DNA of 64,000 nt from assembly GCF_963676735.1 (NCBI RefSeq), contig NZ_OY781464.1, positions 5,055,001-5,119,000 on the forward strand, written 5' to 3'. Positions 1 through 8,792 of this stretch are shown in pieces. Position numbers and translations under genes: made by a program. The notes under the pieces are model-generated. The model had not been told where the DNA came from. It saw nothing but the letters and a program-made list of their open reading frames with translations, and did no database searches. Each line of letters begins with the position of its first letter. The stretch's first letter is position 1. The DNA comes from an uncultured Draconibacterium sp. (GTDB lineage Bacteria > Bacteroidota > Bacteroidia > Bacteroidales > Prolixibacteraceae).

Positions 1-164
1 CAAAAGCTTCTGCAATGGATTATGGTACCGAATTAAAACAGGAGGAGGTAGATCACCTGATTGACAATTTATTTGCCTGTGCAACACCCAACTTTTCGCC
101 CGATGGAAAAAAGGTGTTAACCATCATTTCGACAGATGATATCGAAAAAAGTTTTTCAAAGTGA
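1..164 (+). CDS. mutL: DNA mismatch repair protein MutL, C-terminal end (partial)
   Basis: The window opens inside this gene; the last 53 complete codons are present and end at TGA. The visible tail contains an acidic helix, then LIDNLFACATPNFSP and a final ISTDDIEKSF stretch. This matches the end of the MutL C-terminal dimerisation domain, where a 'L.ace.Pn.sP.Gk' segment carries part of the endonuclease/zinc-site region and is followed by the last strand and helix. MutL couples MutS mismatch recognition to strand processing. The N-terminal ATPase lies outside the window, so integrity cannot be judged. Assignment rests on a short segment but the motif is distinctive. Confidence 0.8.
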   Translation, partial: KASAMDYGTELKQEEVDHLIDNLFACATPNFSPDGKKVLTIISTDDIEKSFSK

Positions 165-308
165 CAGATTGTCGTTAATTTACGGCTTGTAAAATTTGGT
201 CTGGCAATTGTATTGTTAGCGCCAAAATTTAAAAATAGTTATAACAACGAATATCGTTGAGCCAGGAATTGATAGAACCTCGGTCTTCGGTCTTCCAACC
301 TTTTTATT

Positions 309-1031
309 ATGAATTATCGTCCATCATTAAATATGCCACCGGTGGTAAAGAACCTGATTCTTGCCAATGTTTTGTTTTTTGTTGTTACCATGGTAATGCA
401 ACAAACCGGAACCGACCTTTACAAAATTCTGGGTTTATATTTTCCGGCATCCGATAATTTTCGTTTGCACCAAATGTTTACCCATATGTTTATGCACGGT
501 AGCCTGGGGCATATCTTTTTTAATATGTTTGCCCTTTTTATGTTTGGGCGCGTGCTCGAAAGTGTTTGGGGACCCCGCCGTTTTCTAATTTTTTACCTGG
601 TAACAGGTTTGGGAGCTGCGGTTTTGCATACTCTTGTTAATTATTTCGAATACCAATCGGCGCTTGCAAAAATATCACCCGACCAGCTGGCTTACTTAAA
701 AGAACTGGCTGCACAGGGCAAATACATTCCGAATACCGCTTCAGAAAAACTGACCATGATTTTAAATACACCAACAGTTGGTGCATCGGGTGCAGTCTTT
801 GGTATTTTGCTTGGTTTTGGAATGTTGTTTCCCAATACCGAGTTGATGTTGCTTTTTCCGCCAATACCTATAAAAGCAAAATATTTTGTAATTGGTTACG
901 GGGTACTCGAGTTGGTGTTAGGAATATCGCAACCCGGTAGTAATGTGGCCCATTTTGCCCACCTGGGAGGAATGCTTTTTGGCTATTTTATGATTAAATA
1001 CTGGAATAAAAACTCAAAACGTTTTTACTAA
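309..1031 (+). CDS. Rhomboid family intramembrane serine protease
   Basis: A 240-residue polytopic membrane protein that should cleave transmembrane substrates within the bilayer. The catalytic serine is in GASG (residues 158-161, Ser160) and the paired histidine is in HFAHLGG (His218); the conserved GHIFFN segment (67-72) of the second helix is also present. About six hydrophobic segments are seen, the usual bacterial rhomboid core, with a longer loop (about 111-148) between helices. A second rhomboid follows 18 bp downstream on the same strand, so the two are probably co-transcribed and may act on shared substrates. Substrate unknown. Confidence 0.93.
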   Translation: MNYRPSLNMPPVVKNLILANVLFFVVTMVMQQTGTDLYKILGLYFPASDNFRLHQMFTHMFMHGSLGHIFFNMFALFMFGRVLESVWGPRRFLIFYLVTGLGAAVLHTLVNYFEYQSALAKISPDQLAYLKELAAQGKYIPNTASEKLTMILNTPTVGASGAVFGILLGFGMLFPNTELMLLFPPIPIKAKYFVIGYGVLELVLGISQPGSNVAHFAHLGGMLFGYFMIKYWNKNSKRFY

Positions 1032-1049
1032 AAACGGGGGAAAGCTGTT

Positions 1050-1931
1050 GTGGATATTGCAGGAGAAATAAAACGAACATTTAAAGAAGGCTCGGTTCTT
1101 ACACGCTTGATTTACCTGAACATTGGGGTTTTTCTGGTGTTAAAAATTGTTGGCGTATTTTTTTACCTGGCCGGTCAAGATTTCCAGCTTCTTCAATGGC
1201 TGGCTGTTCCGTCGGTTACCGAAGTGCTTGTTCAACGTCCGTGGACACCAATAAGCTATATGTTTTTGCACACTGGTTTTATTCATTTGTTATTTAATAT
1301 GCTTGGGCTTTTTTGGTTTGGGCAGTTGTTTTTATATCATTTTGAAGGGAATAAACTTTTAAGCGTTTATCTGCTTGGTGGTATTGTTGGTGCTGCTTTC
1401 TATATTCTTGCCTATAATTTGTTCCCGGTATTTAATTCGGTTTACGGTTTACTGCTGGGGGCTTCGGCCTCCTTGTTTGCAATTTTGGTGGCAATAGCAG
1501 TTTACGACCCCAACCGCGAAATTCATTTGTTTTTTATTGGGCGTTTCCCTTTAAAATATGTAGCTGCTTTTTATTTATTGTTATCCGTTATTGGTATTTC
1601 GTCAACTAATCCCGGAGGAAATATTGCGCATTTAGGAGGTGCCTTTTGGGGGTGGTTTTATATTTCTCAGTTACGAAAAGGGAAAGATTTGGGAGCAGGG
1701 CTGGCAACATTTTTAAACAAAGCGGGCACGTATTTGCTTGGGCTTTTTAAGCCTAAAAGCAGAATGAAGGTGAGCTACAAAAAGCCGCCACGCGACGATA
1801 AAGAATACAACCGGCAGAAAAATGTGCAGCAAGACGAAATTAATCGTATTCTTGATAAAATAGGGAAATCGGGTTACGATAGTTTAACAAAACAGGAAAA
1901 GGAAATTCTTTTTAAACAAGGCAAAGGTTAA
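1050..1931 (+). CDS. Rhomboid family protein with DUF6576-type tail
   Basis: 293 residues starting at GTG, 18 bp after the first rhomboid. The membrane core carries HTGFIHLLFN (74-83), the serine motif GASA (137-140, Ser139) and the histidine motif IAHLGG (192-197, His194). The residue after the catalytic serine is Ala rather than the usual Gly. Residues about 235-293 form a basic cytoplasmic tail ending in INRILDKIGKSGYDSLTKQE, which resembles the short DUF6576 domain often attached to Bacteroidota rhomboids. The dyad is present so activity is likely, but the GASA variant makes this less certain than for its neighbour. Confidence 0.88.
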   Translation: MDIAGEIKRTFKEGSVLTRLIYLNIGVFLVLKIVGVFFYLAGQDFQLLQWLAVPSVTEVLVQRPWTPISYMFLHTGFIHLLFNMLGLFWFGQLFLYHFEGNKLLSVYLLGGIVGAAFYILAYNLFPVFNSVYGLLLGASASLFAILVAIAVYDPNREIHLFFIGRFPLKYVAAFYLLLSVIGISSTNPGGNIAHLGGAFWGWFYISQLRKGKDLGAGLATFLNKAGTYLLGLFKPKSRMKVSYKKPPRDDKEYNRQKNVQQDEINRILDKIGKSGYDSLTKQEKEILFKQGKG

Positions 1932-1946
1932 GGGGCAGAAAATTCT

Positions 1947-2891
1947 TTAGTCGTAGTTTAATTGTGCTTCTTCATCGTTTTGGTAGGTGTGTGCCTGGTA
2001 AATACTGGCATTTAGCTCGAACCCAATTAGCAGAATTAACGACATTACATACATCAAAAATAAAATAGCCAGCAGCGTGCCTATCGAGCCGTAGAGTTTG
2101 TTGTACTGGCTAAAATTATTGATGTAATACTTAAATCCAATAAATCCAATAATACTTAAAATAGTTGCAAGAGTTCCACCGGCCGAAATAAAACGCCACT
2201 TGGTTTTTTTGGCAGGAGCCATGTAGTAGAGAAACGAAAAGGCAAAAAAGAACATGCTGATCGTAATGATCCATTTCCCCACAATAAGTATTACCACAAG
2301 AAAACGGTCGCGAATAATATCAATTTGGCTGAGGTAATTAATAAGATCCTGTCCTACGGTTAGAAGCACAACTGCTACCGATAAAAGCAAGGTGAAAATA
2401 ATGAGCATAAAAATGGCCGCAATGTATTGACTCCACCAGGTACGGCGGTTAATGTTGTGTACCGTCGCATCAAAAGCACTCATCATCGATACCAATCCGT
2501 TGGTAGCAAAAATAAGCGCCATAAAAAAGTTTAACGACAGCAGATCACCACGTGGTCTTAAAATAATTTCAGTAATTGTCTCCTCAATGGTTGGCCAGGT
2601 GCTTTCAGGTACCAATTCCTGAATGATAACAAAAAGCTCGTTCTGAAAACCACTAATGGGAATTAAGGTGAACAGGAAAATAATGCCGGGAAATAGGGCA
2701 ATAAAAAACGAAAAGGCAATTCCAGAGGCGCGGGTAGTTATGGAACCATCAACAATACTTCTCCAAAAAAACAACAATACATCGTACAATGGTACGCCGT
2801 CGAAAAGAGGGAGCGAAATGTTTTTGGCACGTTCAACGGCTCTTTCTCCCAGCTTTTTTAACCGTTTAAAAGTAATTTTATCCGCTGACAT
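1947..2891 (-). CDS. YihY/BrkB family inner-membrane protein
   Basis: 314 residues with about six transmembrane segments. Family signals include the ITTRASGIAFSFFIALFPGI stretch near residues 52-71 and a GSIGTLLAILFLMYVMSLIL stretch near 268-287, both typical of YihY/BrkB (formerly annotated as ribonuclease BN). The biochemical role of the family is not settled; the RNase BN name was an error. It is convergent with the rhomboid pair (15 bp between stop codons) and lies 8 bp after the DUF4783 gene on the same strand, so those two may be one transcript. Confidence 0.88.
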   Translation of the reverse strand: MSADKITFKRLKKLGERAVERAKNISLPLFDGVPLYDVLLFFWRSIVDGSITTRASGIAFSFFIALFPGIIFLFTLIPISGFQNELFVIIQELVPESTWPTIEETITEIILRPRGDLLSLNFFMALIFATNGLVSMMSAFDATVHNINRRTWWSQYIAAIFMLIIFTLLLSVAVVLLTVGQDLINYLSQIDIIRDRFLVVILIVGKWIITISMFFFAFSFLYYMAPAKKTKWRFISAGGTLATILSIIGFIGFKYYINNFSQYNKLYGSIGTLLAILFLMYVMSLILLIGFELNASIYQAHTYQNDEEAQLNYD

Positions 2892-2899
2892 AAAGGCCT

Positions 2900-3319
2900 T
2901 TATTGTTTTTCTATTCTGAGTTGGTGAATGTATTCCTTTCCACTATTCTTTTTAAGTAGAAAATACACTCTAAATTCTCCTTTTTCAGTTTTTAATTTTC
3001 CGATAACGTATTTGGCATCAGCTTTTCCGCTATCGTGAATGATGGAAAAAGCATGTTCGGCCACCGGAGGAAACTTACTAAAAAAGTTGCTTACAATTTG
3101 CTGAGCCTGGGCTTTGCTATACACATTGTCGTTATCAAGCACCACCATTTCAACGTTTTGGTTAAAATAGGTTGAAAGCGTTTTGGCATTTCCGGTTTCT
3201 AATCCTACAACAATTTCGCTGGGTATTTTTGGGTTGTCTTGCGGCACTGTGGCTGTAACGGCTAGCACAATACAAAACAACAGACTTGCGGAAAATATCT
3301 TTTTTAAGCTAATCATCAT
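2900..3319 (-). CDS. DUF4783 domain protein, exported
   Basis: About 139 residues from the ATG at 3319 (a second ATG follows directly at 3316). An upstream in-frame ATG at 3355 would add a polar stretch before the signal peptide, so the later start is preferred. The N-terminus is a signal peptide (ISLKKIFSASLLFCIVLAV). The mature part, with TLSTYFNQNVEMVVL, AQQIVSNFFSKFPP and a terminal YFLLKK...YIHQLRIEK strand, fits DUF4783, a small NTF2/SnoaL-like fold found mainly in Bacteroidota. Probably periplasmic; no enzymatic role is known. It lies immediately upstream of the yihY-like gene. Confidence 0.82.
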   Translation of the reverse strand: MMISLKKIFSASLLFCIVLAVTATVPQDNPKIPSEIVVGLETGNAKTLSTYFNQNVEMVVLDNDNVYSKAQAQQIVSNFFSKFPPVAEHAFSIIHDSGKADAKYVIGKLKTEKGEFRVYFLLKKNSGKEYIHQLRIEKQ

Positions 3320-3547
3320 ATTCAATATTTGGTTTTGGTGTAACATAGTTCGCAAAAACTATGCAAAAACTCTTTTCTACGCCTATTTTTACTGTAAATT
3401 TATAAAATTAAAAATCAATTAGGCGATTGGAGTAGATACATAATTTTATTTACTTCGTCATCAGAGCCTTATAGCTGTTTTTTTTGCTAAGCGTTTTACT
3501 AACGATTTGCGAGAAATACTGCCTAAAAAAATTATAAAAATTTAGGG

Positions 3548-4021
3548 ATGAAAATTACATTGTTGGTTGTGGGAAAAACAGATGCCGCTTATTTGCGCGA
3601 TGGCATTGATGTGTACCGGAAACGACTAAAACATTATATAAATTTTGAACTGGAAATAATTCCAGACATTAAAAAAGGAAAAAACACGAATCCTGAAATT
3701 CAAAAAATAAAAGAAGGGGAACTCATCCTTGCAAAACTAACAGCAGGCAAAGAACTGCATTTGCTTGATGAAAAGGGAAAAATGTTTTCGTCGGTTGAGT
3801 TTTCAGAATTCCTTGAAAAGAAAATGATTAACGGACCAAAGGAGCTATTGCTTGTTATTGGCGGCCCATATGGATTTTCAGACGAAGTGTACCAGCGTGC
3901 CCAGTCAAAAATTTCACTCTCCAGGCTAACATTTTCGCATCAAATGGTGCGATTGTTGTGTGTAGAGCAAATTTACAGGGCATTTACAATTTTAAAAGGC
4001 GAACCATATCATCATGTTTAA
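3548..4021 (+). CDS. rlmH: 23S rRNA (pseudouridine-1915-N3)-methyltransferase RlmH
   Basis: 157 residues, the normal length of RlmH, a SPOUT-class methyltransferase that methylates pseudouridine 1915 of 23S rRNA on the assembled 70S ribosome. Diagnostic segments are MKITLLVVGKTD at the N-terminus, the SAM-binding knot with LLLVIGGPYGFSDEV (about 104-118), and the C-terminal LTFSHQMVRLLCVEQIYRAF and GEPYHH. The stop codon is only 3 bp before the start of the histidine kinase gene, so the two are translationally adjacent. Confidence 0.97.
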   Translation: MKITLLVVGKTDAAYLRDGIDVYRKRLKHYINFELEIIPDIKKGKNTNPEIQKIKEGELILAKLTAGKELHLLDEKGKMFSSVEFSEFLEKKMINGPKELLLVIGGPYGFSDEVYQRAQSKISLSRLTFSHQMVRLLCVEQIYRAFTILKGEPYHHV

Positions 4022-4024
4022 CTA

Positions 4025-7000
4025 ATGGTGTTCAAACAAAATAAATATACCTTTTTGGTTGCGGCAATAGTTTTTTTTATTGTGGCTGCAATTGTCGAAA
4101 ACAGTTTGCTTCGGCGAAATCCTGAAACAAAACTAATTACTGATTTTCAGGAACAGGTACTCGAAAATGAGCAGGAATTAGCAACCAATCTGAATCGCTT
4201 AAGCGAGATTTTAGCAGAAGATGATTTTGAAGATGAATTGAATGAGTTTTTCGCACAGGAAGAAACACTGGTACGAGAAACGGGTTTTGGGTCATTAATT
4301 TTTCGCGATAACGAACTTATTTTTTGGACCGACAGGGGGATAGCTTTCTATAATTACCTGGAAGAATTGCCGGGAACCACCGGTATGGTGAGGCTTCCGA
4401 ATGGTTATTACCTGGTTGATACGGTTTGTATTGGCGATTACACAGCGGTAGGTTTTCATTTGGTAAAACGACGATATACCTATGAAAATAAATACCTGCA
4501 AAGCAATTTTTACAAAAGCTACAAACTCCCGAACGATTATGTTGTACGAATAAATATGAATAAGCGAGGTTACGAAATTAAAAATACCGAAGGTGCTTAT
4601 CTTTTTACTCTCCTGCCTTATGGTAAATACCTCTGCACAACAAATCAACTTTATTTTCCGGCGGCTTTCTATTTTCTGGGCCTGATATTGTTACTTTTTT
4701 ATTTCAGAAAAGAGTTTGTTGAGCAAGACGCACCGTTCTTTTTAAAACTGGTGAGCTTAGGAGTTGCCTTATTTATTGTTTATTGGATCCACTTGATTTT
4801 TGAGGTTCCCAAAGTATTTTTTCATTTGCGTTTTTTTGGCCCCGACTATTTTGCAATTAACGAATGGTTGCCATCCTTAGGCGATTATTTTTTACTGGCA
4901 ATGTTCTTTTTGTTTTGGATTTACAACTTCGCCATCGATCTGAATATCGAGGATTTACAGAAAAACTCAACTTTGCCCCGTAAAATGGTAATAGCATTGC
5001 TACTGCTTTTTAATGCCAGCCTGTATTTGCTTGTTGATTATTTTATTAAAGAGCTTATTTTCAACTCAACCATTTCGTTTGCATTAAATAAAATTATTGC
5101 CATTTCGCCGCAGAGTATAATGGGTGTCTTTTCAATGGGATTGTTGTTGTTGGGCGTGGTGTTTTTTACCATCCGTATCAACGAAAAGATTTTAAAAGAT
5201 TTTACTCTGTTTTATTTGATAGTGTTGGTGCTGGCAATTAGTTTGTTTTTTGCCGGAGTTCAATACCTGGTGGTACACAATGTATCAATTTATGCGCTGT
5301 TGCTTTTTATAACATGCGCCTTGCTGGCTTCTTTAATCAGCCGGCATTACTTACACACTTTTACCTTAAGTTACCTTATAATTTACGTAGCTGTTGTATC
5401 GCTGTATTCACTGTTTATTATTAACCGTACAATTAGTAAAAAAGATCGCGAGCACCAGAAACTTCTGGCAGTAACCCTGGTAACTGAGCGCGATCCGGCG
5501 GCAGAAGTGTTTATGACCGAAGTACAATATCAGATTAACAGGGATTCGGCAATTATTAATAGTTTACTTTTTCAACGCGAATTTGTTGACGTGGAGGAGT
5601 ATTTTCGCCAGTCGTATTTTAATACCTATTTCAGAAGATATTTATTGAATATTTACGTTTGCCGAAGCATTGATAGTCTGATAACAGAACCCGATAACAG
5701 AATGGTGTTGTGCAGGGAATACCTGGATCAGAAAATAGAAGCGGAGGGTATTCAAGTACCCGGAACAGGTTTCTATTTTATGGATAATATGAATGGCCGT
5801 ATTTCTTATACAGGGCGTTTTAACTACCCGTTGGCCGACGATGGCCGCGGAGTCTCAATTTATATCGACCTGGATTCGGATTTATTGTTTGAAGGTATTG
5901 GTTTTCCTGAATTGCTCATTGATAAATCGATGGCGCGGTCGGATATCTACCAAAAATTTAACTACGCAAAATATTACGCCGGAGAACTTACCGATAAGTT
6001 TGGCGAATACAATTACAATTACAACGGGCACGTTTACCTTAAGTCCGACGATGAATTCTCGTACCTGCGCCAGGATCAGCTGGAGCATTTGGTTTATCAC
6101 ACCAGCGAGCAAAACTATGTGGTGGTTTCGCGGGTTTTGTTAAGCCCCATCGATTACCTGATTTCGTTCCCTTATTTGTTTGTATTTTACTTTCTTACCT
6201 TGTTGGTCGTGTTAATGGTTGTCAACCAGTCGATTCGCGAGCGAAGGGTATTTTTCGACCTGAAATTTAAAATACAGGCTGCCATTATTTCCATTGTGTT
6301 TATTTCGTTACTGGTAGTGGCAGCGGTTACTTTGTTTTATAATGTAAAAGAATACAGGCAGAAACACCAGAACGACCTGAATGAGAAAATGAAATCAATT
6401 GCCGAGGAGATTGACCATCGCCTGGAAGACAAAGAAGAAATTACACCTGAACTGGAAATATGGTTACACCGCGAGTTAGCCAAACTTTCAAATATTTTCC
6501 GCACAGACATTAATATTTACGGCGTTGATGGCGACCTGATAGCCTCATCACGTTTAGAGATTTTTGAGCGCGGTTTGGTGTCAACAAAAATTAATGCCCG
6601 CGCTAATTACGAAGTTTACCAGAATTTCTCCATCAGCTATTTTCAACCCGAGAATATCGGAAAACTGTCGTACCTGTCGGCTTACCGGCCCATAATTAAT
6701 AACCGGGGAAATTACCTGGGCGTGATAAACTTGCCCTATTTCATCCGGCAAGATAACTATAGCCAGGAAATTTCAACTTTTATTGTAGCCTTTATCAACC
6801 TGTATGTGTTGCTGTTTTTAGCCAGTATAATTGCGGCCGTTTTTATTGCCAACCAGATTACGAAACCGCTTGTGGTTATTCAGGAGAATTTGCAAAAAAT
6901 GCAACTGGGAAAACGTAACGAACCCATTCAGTACAGCCGAAAAGACGAGATTGGAAGTTTGGTGCGCGAATACAATAAAAAGGTTGATGAACTGGCAATT

Positions 7001-7720
7001 AGTGCCGATTTGTTAGCGCGCTCTGAAAGAGAGTCGGCCTGGCGCGAAATGGCCAAACAAATTGCCCACGAAATTAAAAATCCGCTCACCCCAATGAAAC
7101 TGAATATTCAGTATTTACAACGCGCCAAGGGACAAAACGAGGAGTACAATGAATTTTTGGAGCGGGTAACCTCAACCTTAATCGAGCAAATAGATAACCT
7201 CTCGAATATTGCCACTGAGTTTTCGAATTTTGCCAAAATACCAACAGCTCGTAACCAGGTATTTTGTTTGGCCGAGCAGTTGCGAAAAACCATTGATTTA
7301 TACGAAACGCACGATCGGGCAAAAATTGAATTCGACACCAACGGGCAAGAGTGCCTCAATGTTAATGCAGACCGCGAACAGCTTTCTCGTGCCATTATCA
7401 ACCTCATCAGAAATGCAATTCAAGCCATTCCCGAAGACCAAAAAGGAGCTGTTTTGTTAAAGCTTAACAGACGCGAGCACATGGCTGTAATTTCAGTACA
7501 GGACAATGGAGCAGGAATACCGCTTGAATTACGCGATAAACTTTTTAGCCCAAGTTTTACTACTAAAACAAGCGGTATGGGCCTGGGGCTGGCCATTGTA
7601 AAAAATATTGTTGAGAATTTTGCAGGGAGAATATGGTTTGAAACCGAGCTGGGCGTTGGCTCCACTTTTTTCCTTGAAATTCCGGTTTTTAACGAAAACG
7701 ATGAGCTGCGCGAAGTTTAA
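4025..7720 (+). CDS. NtrY-like membrane sensor histidine kinase (1231 aa)
   Basis: A very large sensor kinase. The first half contains an N-terminal anchor, an extracytoplasmic segment (about residues 30-215), a multi-helix membrane block (about 215-480), another extracytoplasmic region and a final transmembrane pair bracketing a sensor-like domain (about 760-950). A HAMP region with QITKPLVVIQENLQKMQLG precedes the H-box MAKQIAHEIKNPLTPMKL (His1015). The N-box NLIRNAIQAI (Asn1130), G1 box VQDNGAGIP and G2 box GMGLGLAIVKNIVE show a complete HATPase. The 'HEIKNPLTPMKL' H-box is typical of NtrY-type kinases. No response regulator is adjacent. The gene starts 3 bp after rlmH. Confidence 0.92.
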   Translation: MVFKQNKYTFLVAAIVFFIVAAIVENSLLRRNPETKLITDFQEQVLENEQELATNLNRLSEILAEDDFEDELNEFFAQEETLVRETGFGSLIFRDNELIFWTDRGIAFYNYLEELPGTTGMVRLPNGYYLVDTVCIGDYTAVGFHLVKRRYTYENKYLQSNFYKSYKLPNDYVVRINMNKRGYEIKNTEGAYLFTLLPYGKYLCTTNQLYFPAAFYFLGLILLLFYFRKEFVEQDAPFFLKLVSLGVALFIVYWIHLIFEVPKVFFHLRFFGPDYFAINEWLPSLGDYFLLAMFFLFWIYNFAIDLNIEDLQKNSTLPRKMVIALLLLFNASLYLLVDYFIKELIFNSTISFALNKIIAISPQSIMGVFSMGLLLLGVVFFTIRINEKILKDFTLFYLIVLVLAISLFFAGVQYLVVHNVSIYALLLFITCALLASLISRHYLHTFTLSYLIIYVAVVSLYSLFIINRTISKKDREHQKLLAVTLVTERDPAAEVFMTEVQYQINRDSAIINSLLFQREFVDVEEYFRQSYFNTYFRRYLLNIYVCRSIDSLITEPDNRMVLCREYLDQKIEAEGIQVPGTGFYFMDNMNGRISYTGRFNYPLADDGRGVSIYIDLDSDLLFEGIGFPELLIDKSMARSDIYQKFNYAKYYAGELTDKFGEYNYNYNGHVYLKSDDEFSYLRQDQLEHLVYHTSEQNYVVVSRVLLSPIDYLISFPYLFVFYFLTLLVVLMVVNQSIRERRVFFDLKFKIQAAIISIVFISLLVVAAVTLFYNVKEYRQKHQNDLNEKMKSIAEEIDHRLEDKEEITPELEIWLHRELAKLSNIFRTDINIYGVDGDLIASSRLEIFERGLVSTKINARANYEVYQNFSISYFQPENIGKLSYLSAYRPIINNRGNYLGVINLPYFIRQDNYSQEISTFIVAFINLYVLLFLASIIAAVFIANQITKPLVVIQENLQKMQLGKRNEPIQYSRKDEIGSLVREYNKKVDELAISADLLARSERESAWREMAKQIAHEIKNPLTPMKLNIQYLQRAKGQNEEYNEFLERVTSTLIEQIDNLSNIATEFSNFAKIPTARNQVFCLAEQLRKTIDLYETHDRAKIEFDTNGQECLNVNADREQLSRAIINLIRNAIQAIPEDQKGAVLLKLNRREHMAVISVQDNGAGIPLELRDKLFSPSFTTKTSGMGLGLAIVKNIVENFAGRIWFETELGVGSTFFLEIPVFNENDELREV

Positions 7721-7750
7721 ATAAAATAAACATGTGATAAAACAATACGA

Positions 7751-8149
7751 ATGACACCATTATCTTTTAAACAAATAACAGCACGTTTACACACCATCGA
7801 ATTTCCGGAAATTGATGTGGTTATCGGTATCGGATCGGGTGGAGTGCCTGCAGCCACTATGCTGGCTTATCATTTAAAATCGGAACTGCTTGTAATGACA
7901 CTGAATTATCGCGACGAGCAAAATAATCCGCGCTACGAGGAGCCGAAAGTGCTGGAAAAAGCCAACTGGAACTTAGCCGGCCAACGTATTTTATTGGTTG
8001 ACGATGTTTCGGTTTCGGGGAAAACAATGAATGCCGCTTTAAAACAACTAAAAGGGCTGAACGTGCAAACTTGTGCAATGAAAGGGAAAGCTGATTTTGT
8101 GCTATTCCCTGAAATAAAAGATTGTGTTAAGTGGCCATGGAAACCCTAA
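7751..8149 (+). CDS. Phosphoribosyltransferase family protein
   Basis: 132 residues with a type I phosphoribosyltransferase fold. The PRPP-binding motif is RILLVDDVSVSGKTMNAAL (about 78-96), preceded by the PPi-loop-like GIGSGGVPAATMLAY. The C-terminal CVKWPWKP resembles the 'WPW' ending of the purine-type family related to xanthine-guanine phosphoribosyltransferase. It is shorter than most family members because the hood region is small, so the base it uses cannot be named. It follows the histidine kinase gene by 30 bp on the same strand. Confidence 0.82.
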   Translation: MTPLSFKQITARLHTIEFPEIDVVIGIGSGGVPAATMLAYHLKSELLVMTLNYRDEQNNPRYEEPKVLEKANWNLAGQRILLVDDVSVSGKTMNAALKQLKGLNVQTCAMKGKADFVLFPEIKDCVKWPWKP

Positions 8150-8258
8150 ATTGTAATACTGACTAGGGAATAATTTTAATATTTTTACTTGAGGTCTGTT
8201 AAATAAAAAACAGCATAAAGTTTGTAACAGGCAAAAGTATTTTCATTAAATTTTAAGT

Positions 8259-8729
8259 ATGAAACCATTAAATTTTTTGTTTGTTTTTGGTCTGATCTAC
8301 CTCGTTTCATGTGCGCAACCTACATCAAAAGAAGATTACCTAAACAAGTTTAGCCGCTTTGTTCAGCGGGTGGAAGAAAACCACAAAAAATACACCGCTA
8401 ATGATTGGGAATGGGCCGATAAAAAGTTTGAACGATACAATTCAGAATGGTACATAAACTACCGCGATGAATTTACTTTTGAAGATCAGATAAAAATAAA
8501 AGGATTGATTATTAAATACCATGCCTTAAAGAACAAGGAGAGTATTGGCGATTTGTTACACGATCTTTTTAAAGATGATGTAAATAACATTGGCGACAAA
8601 TTTCAACAATATGTTGATGAAGACCTGGATGAGGATCTGGATAAGATTATAGATGGAGCAACAGAAATTGGCGACTCAGCGGTTAAAGTGTTAGAACAAG
8701 TGGTAAAAGAATTAGACGAATCTTTTTAG
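8259..8729 (+). CDS. Small lipoprotein, DUF6565-like
   Basis: 156 residues beginning with a lipoprotein signal whose lipobox is LVSC (Cys18). The mature domain is helical and rich in charged and aromatic residues (YTANDWEWADKKFERYNSEW, then FTFEDQIKIKGLIIKYHALK), which resembles the DUF6565 family of small Bacteroidota lipoproteins. The C-terminal third is acidic with DLDEDLDKI repeats and probably forms an amphipathic helix. Function unknown. Family assignment is from memory of its pattern and is moderate. Confidence 0.68.
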   Translation: MKPLNFLFVFGLIYLVSCAQPTSKEDYLNKFSRFVQRVEENHKKYTANDWEWADKKFERYNSEWYINYRDEFTFEDQIKIKGLIIKYHALKNKESIGDLLHDLFKDDVNNIGDKFQQYVDEDLDEDLDKIIDGATEIGDSAVKVLEQVVKELDESF

Positions 8730-8792
8730 GGCAAAACCTTGATTTTGGGTGGTTTAAAATAAGCTATAATTTGATTAATTCAAAGGCTTGTG

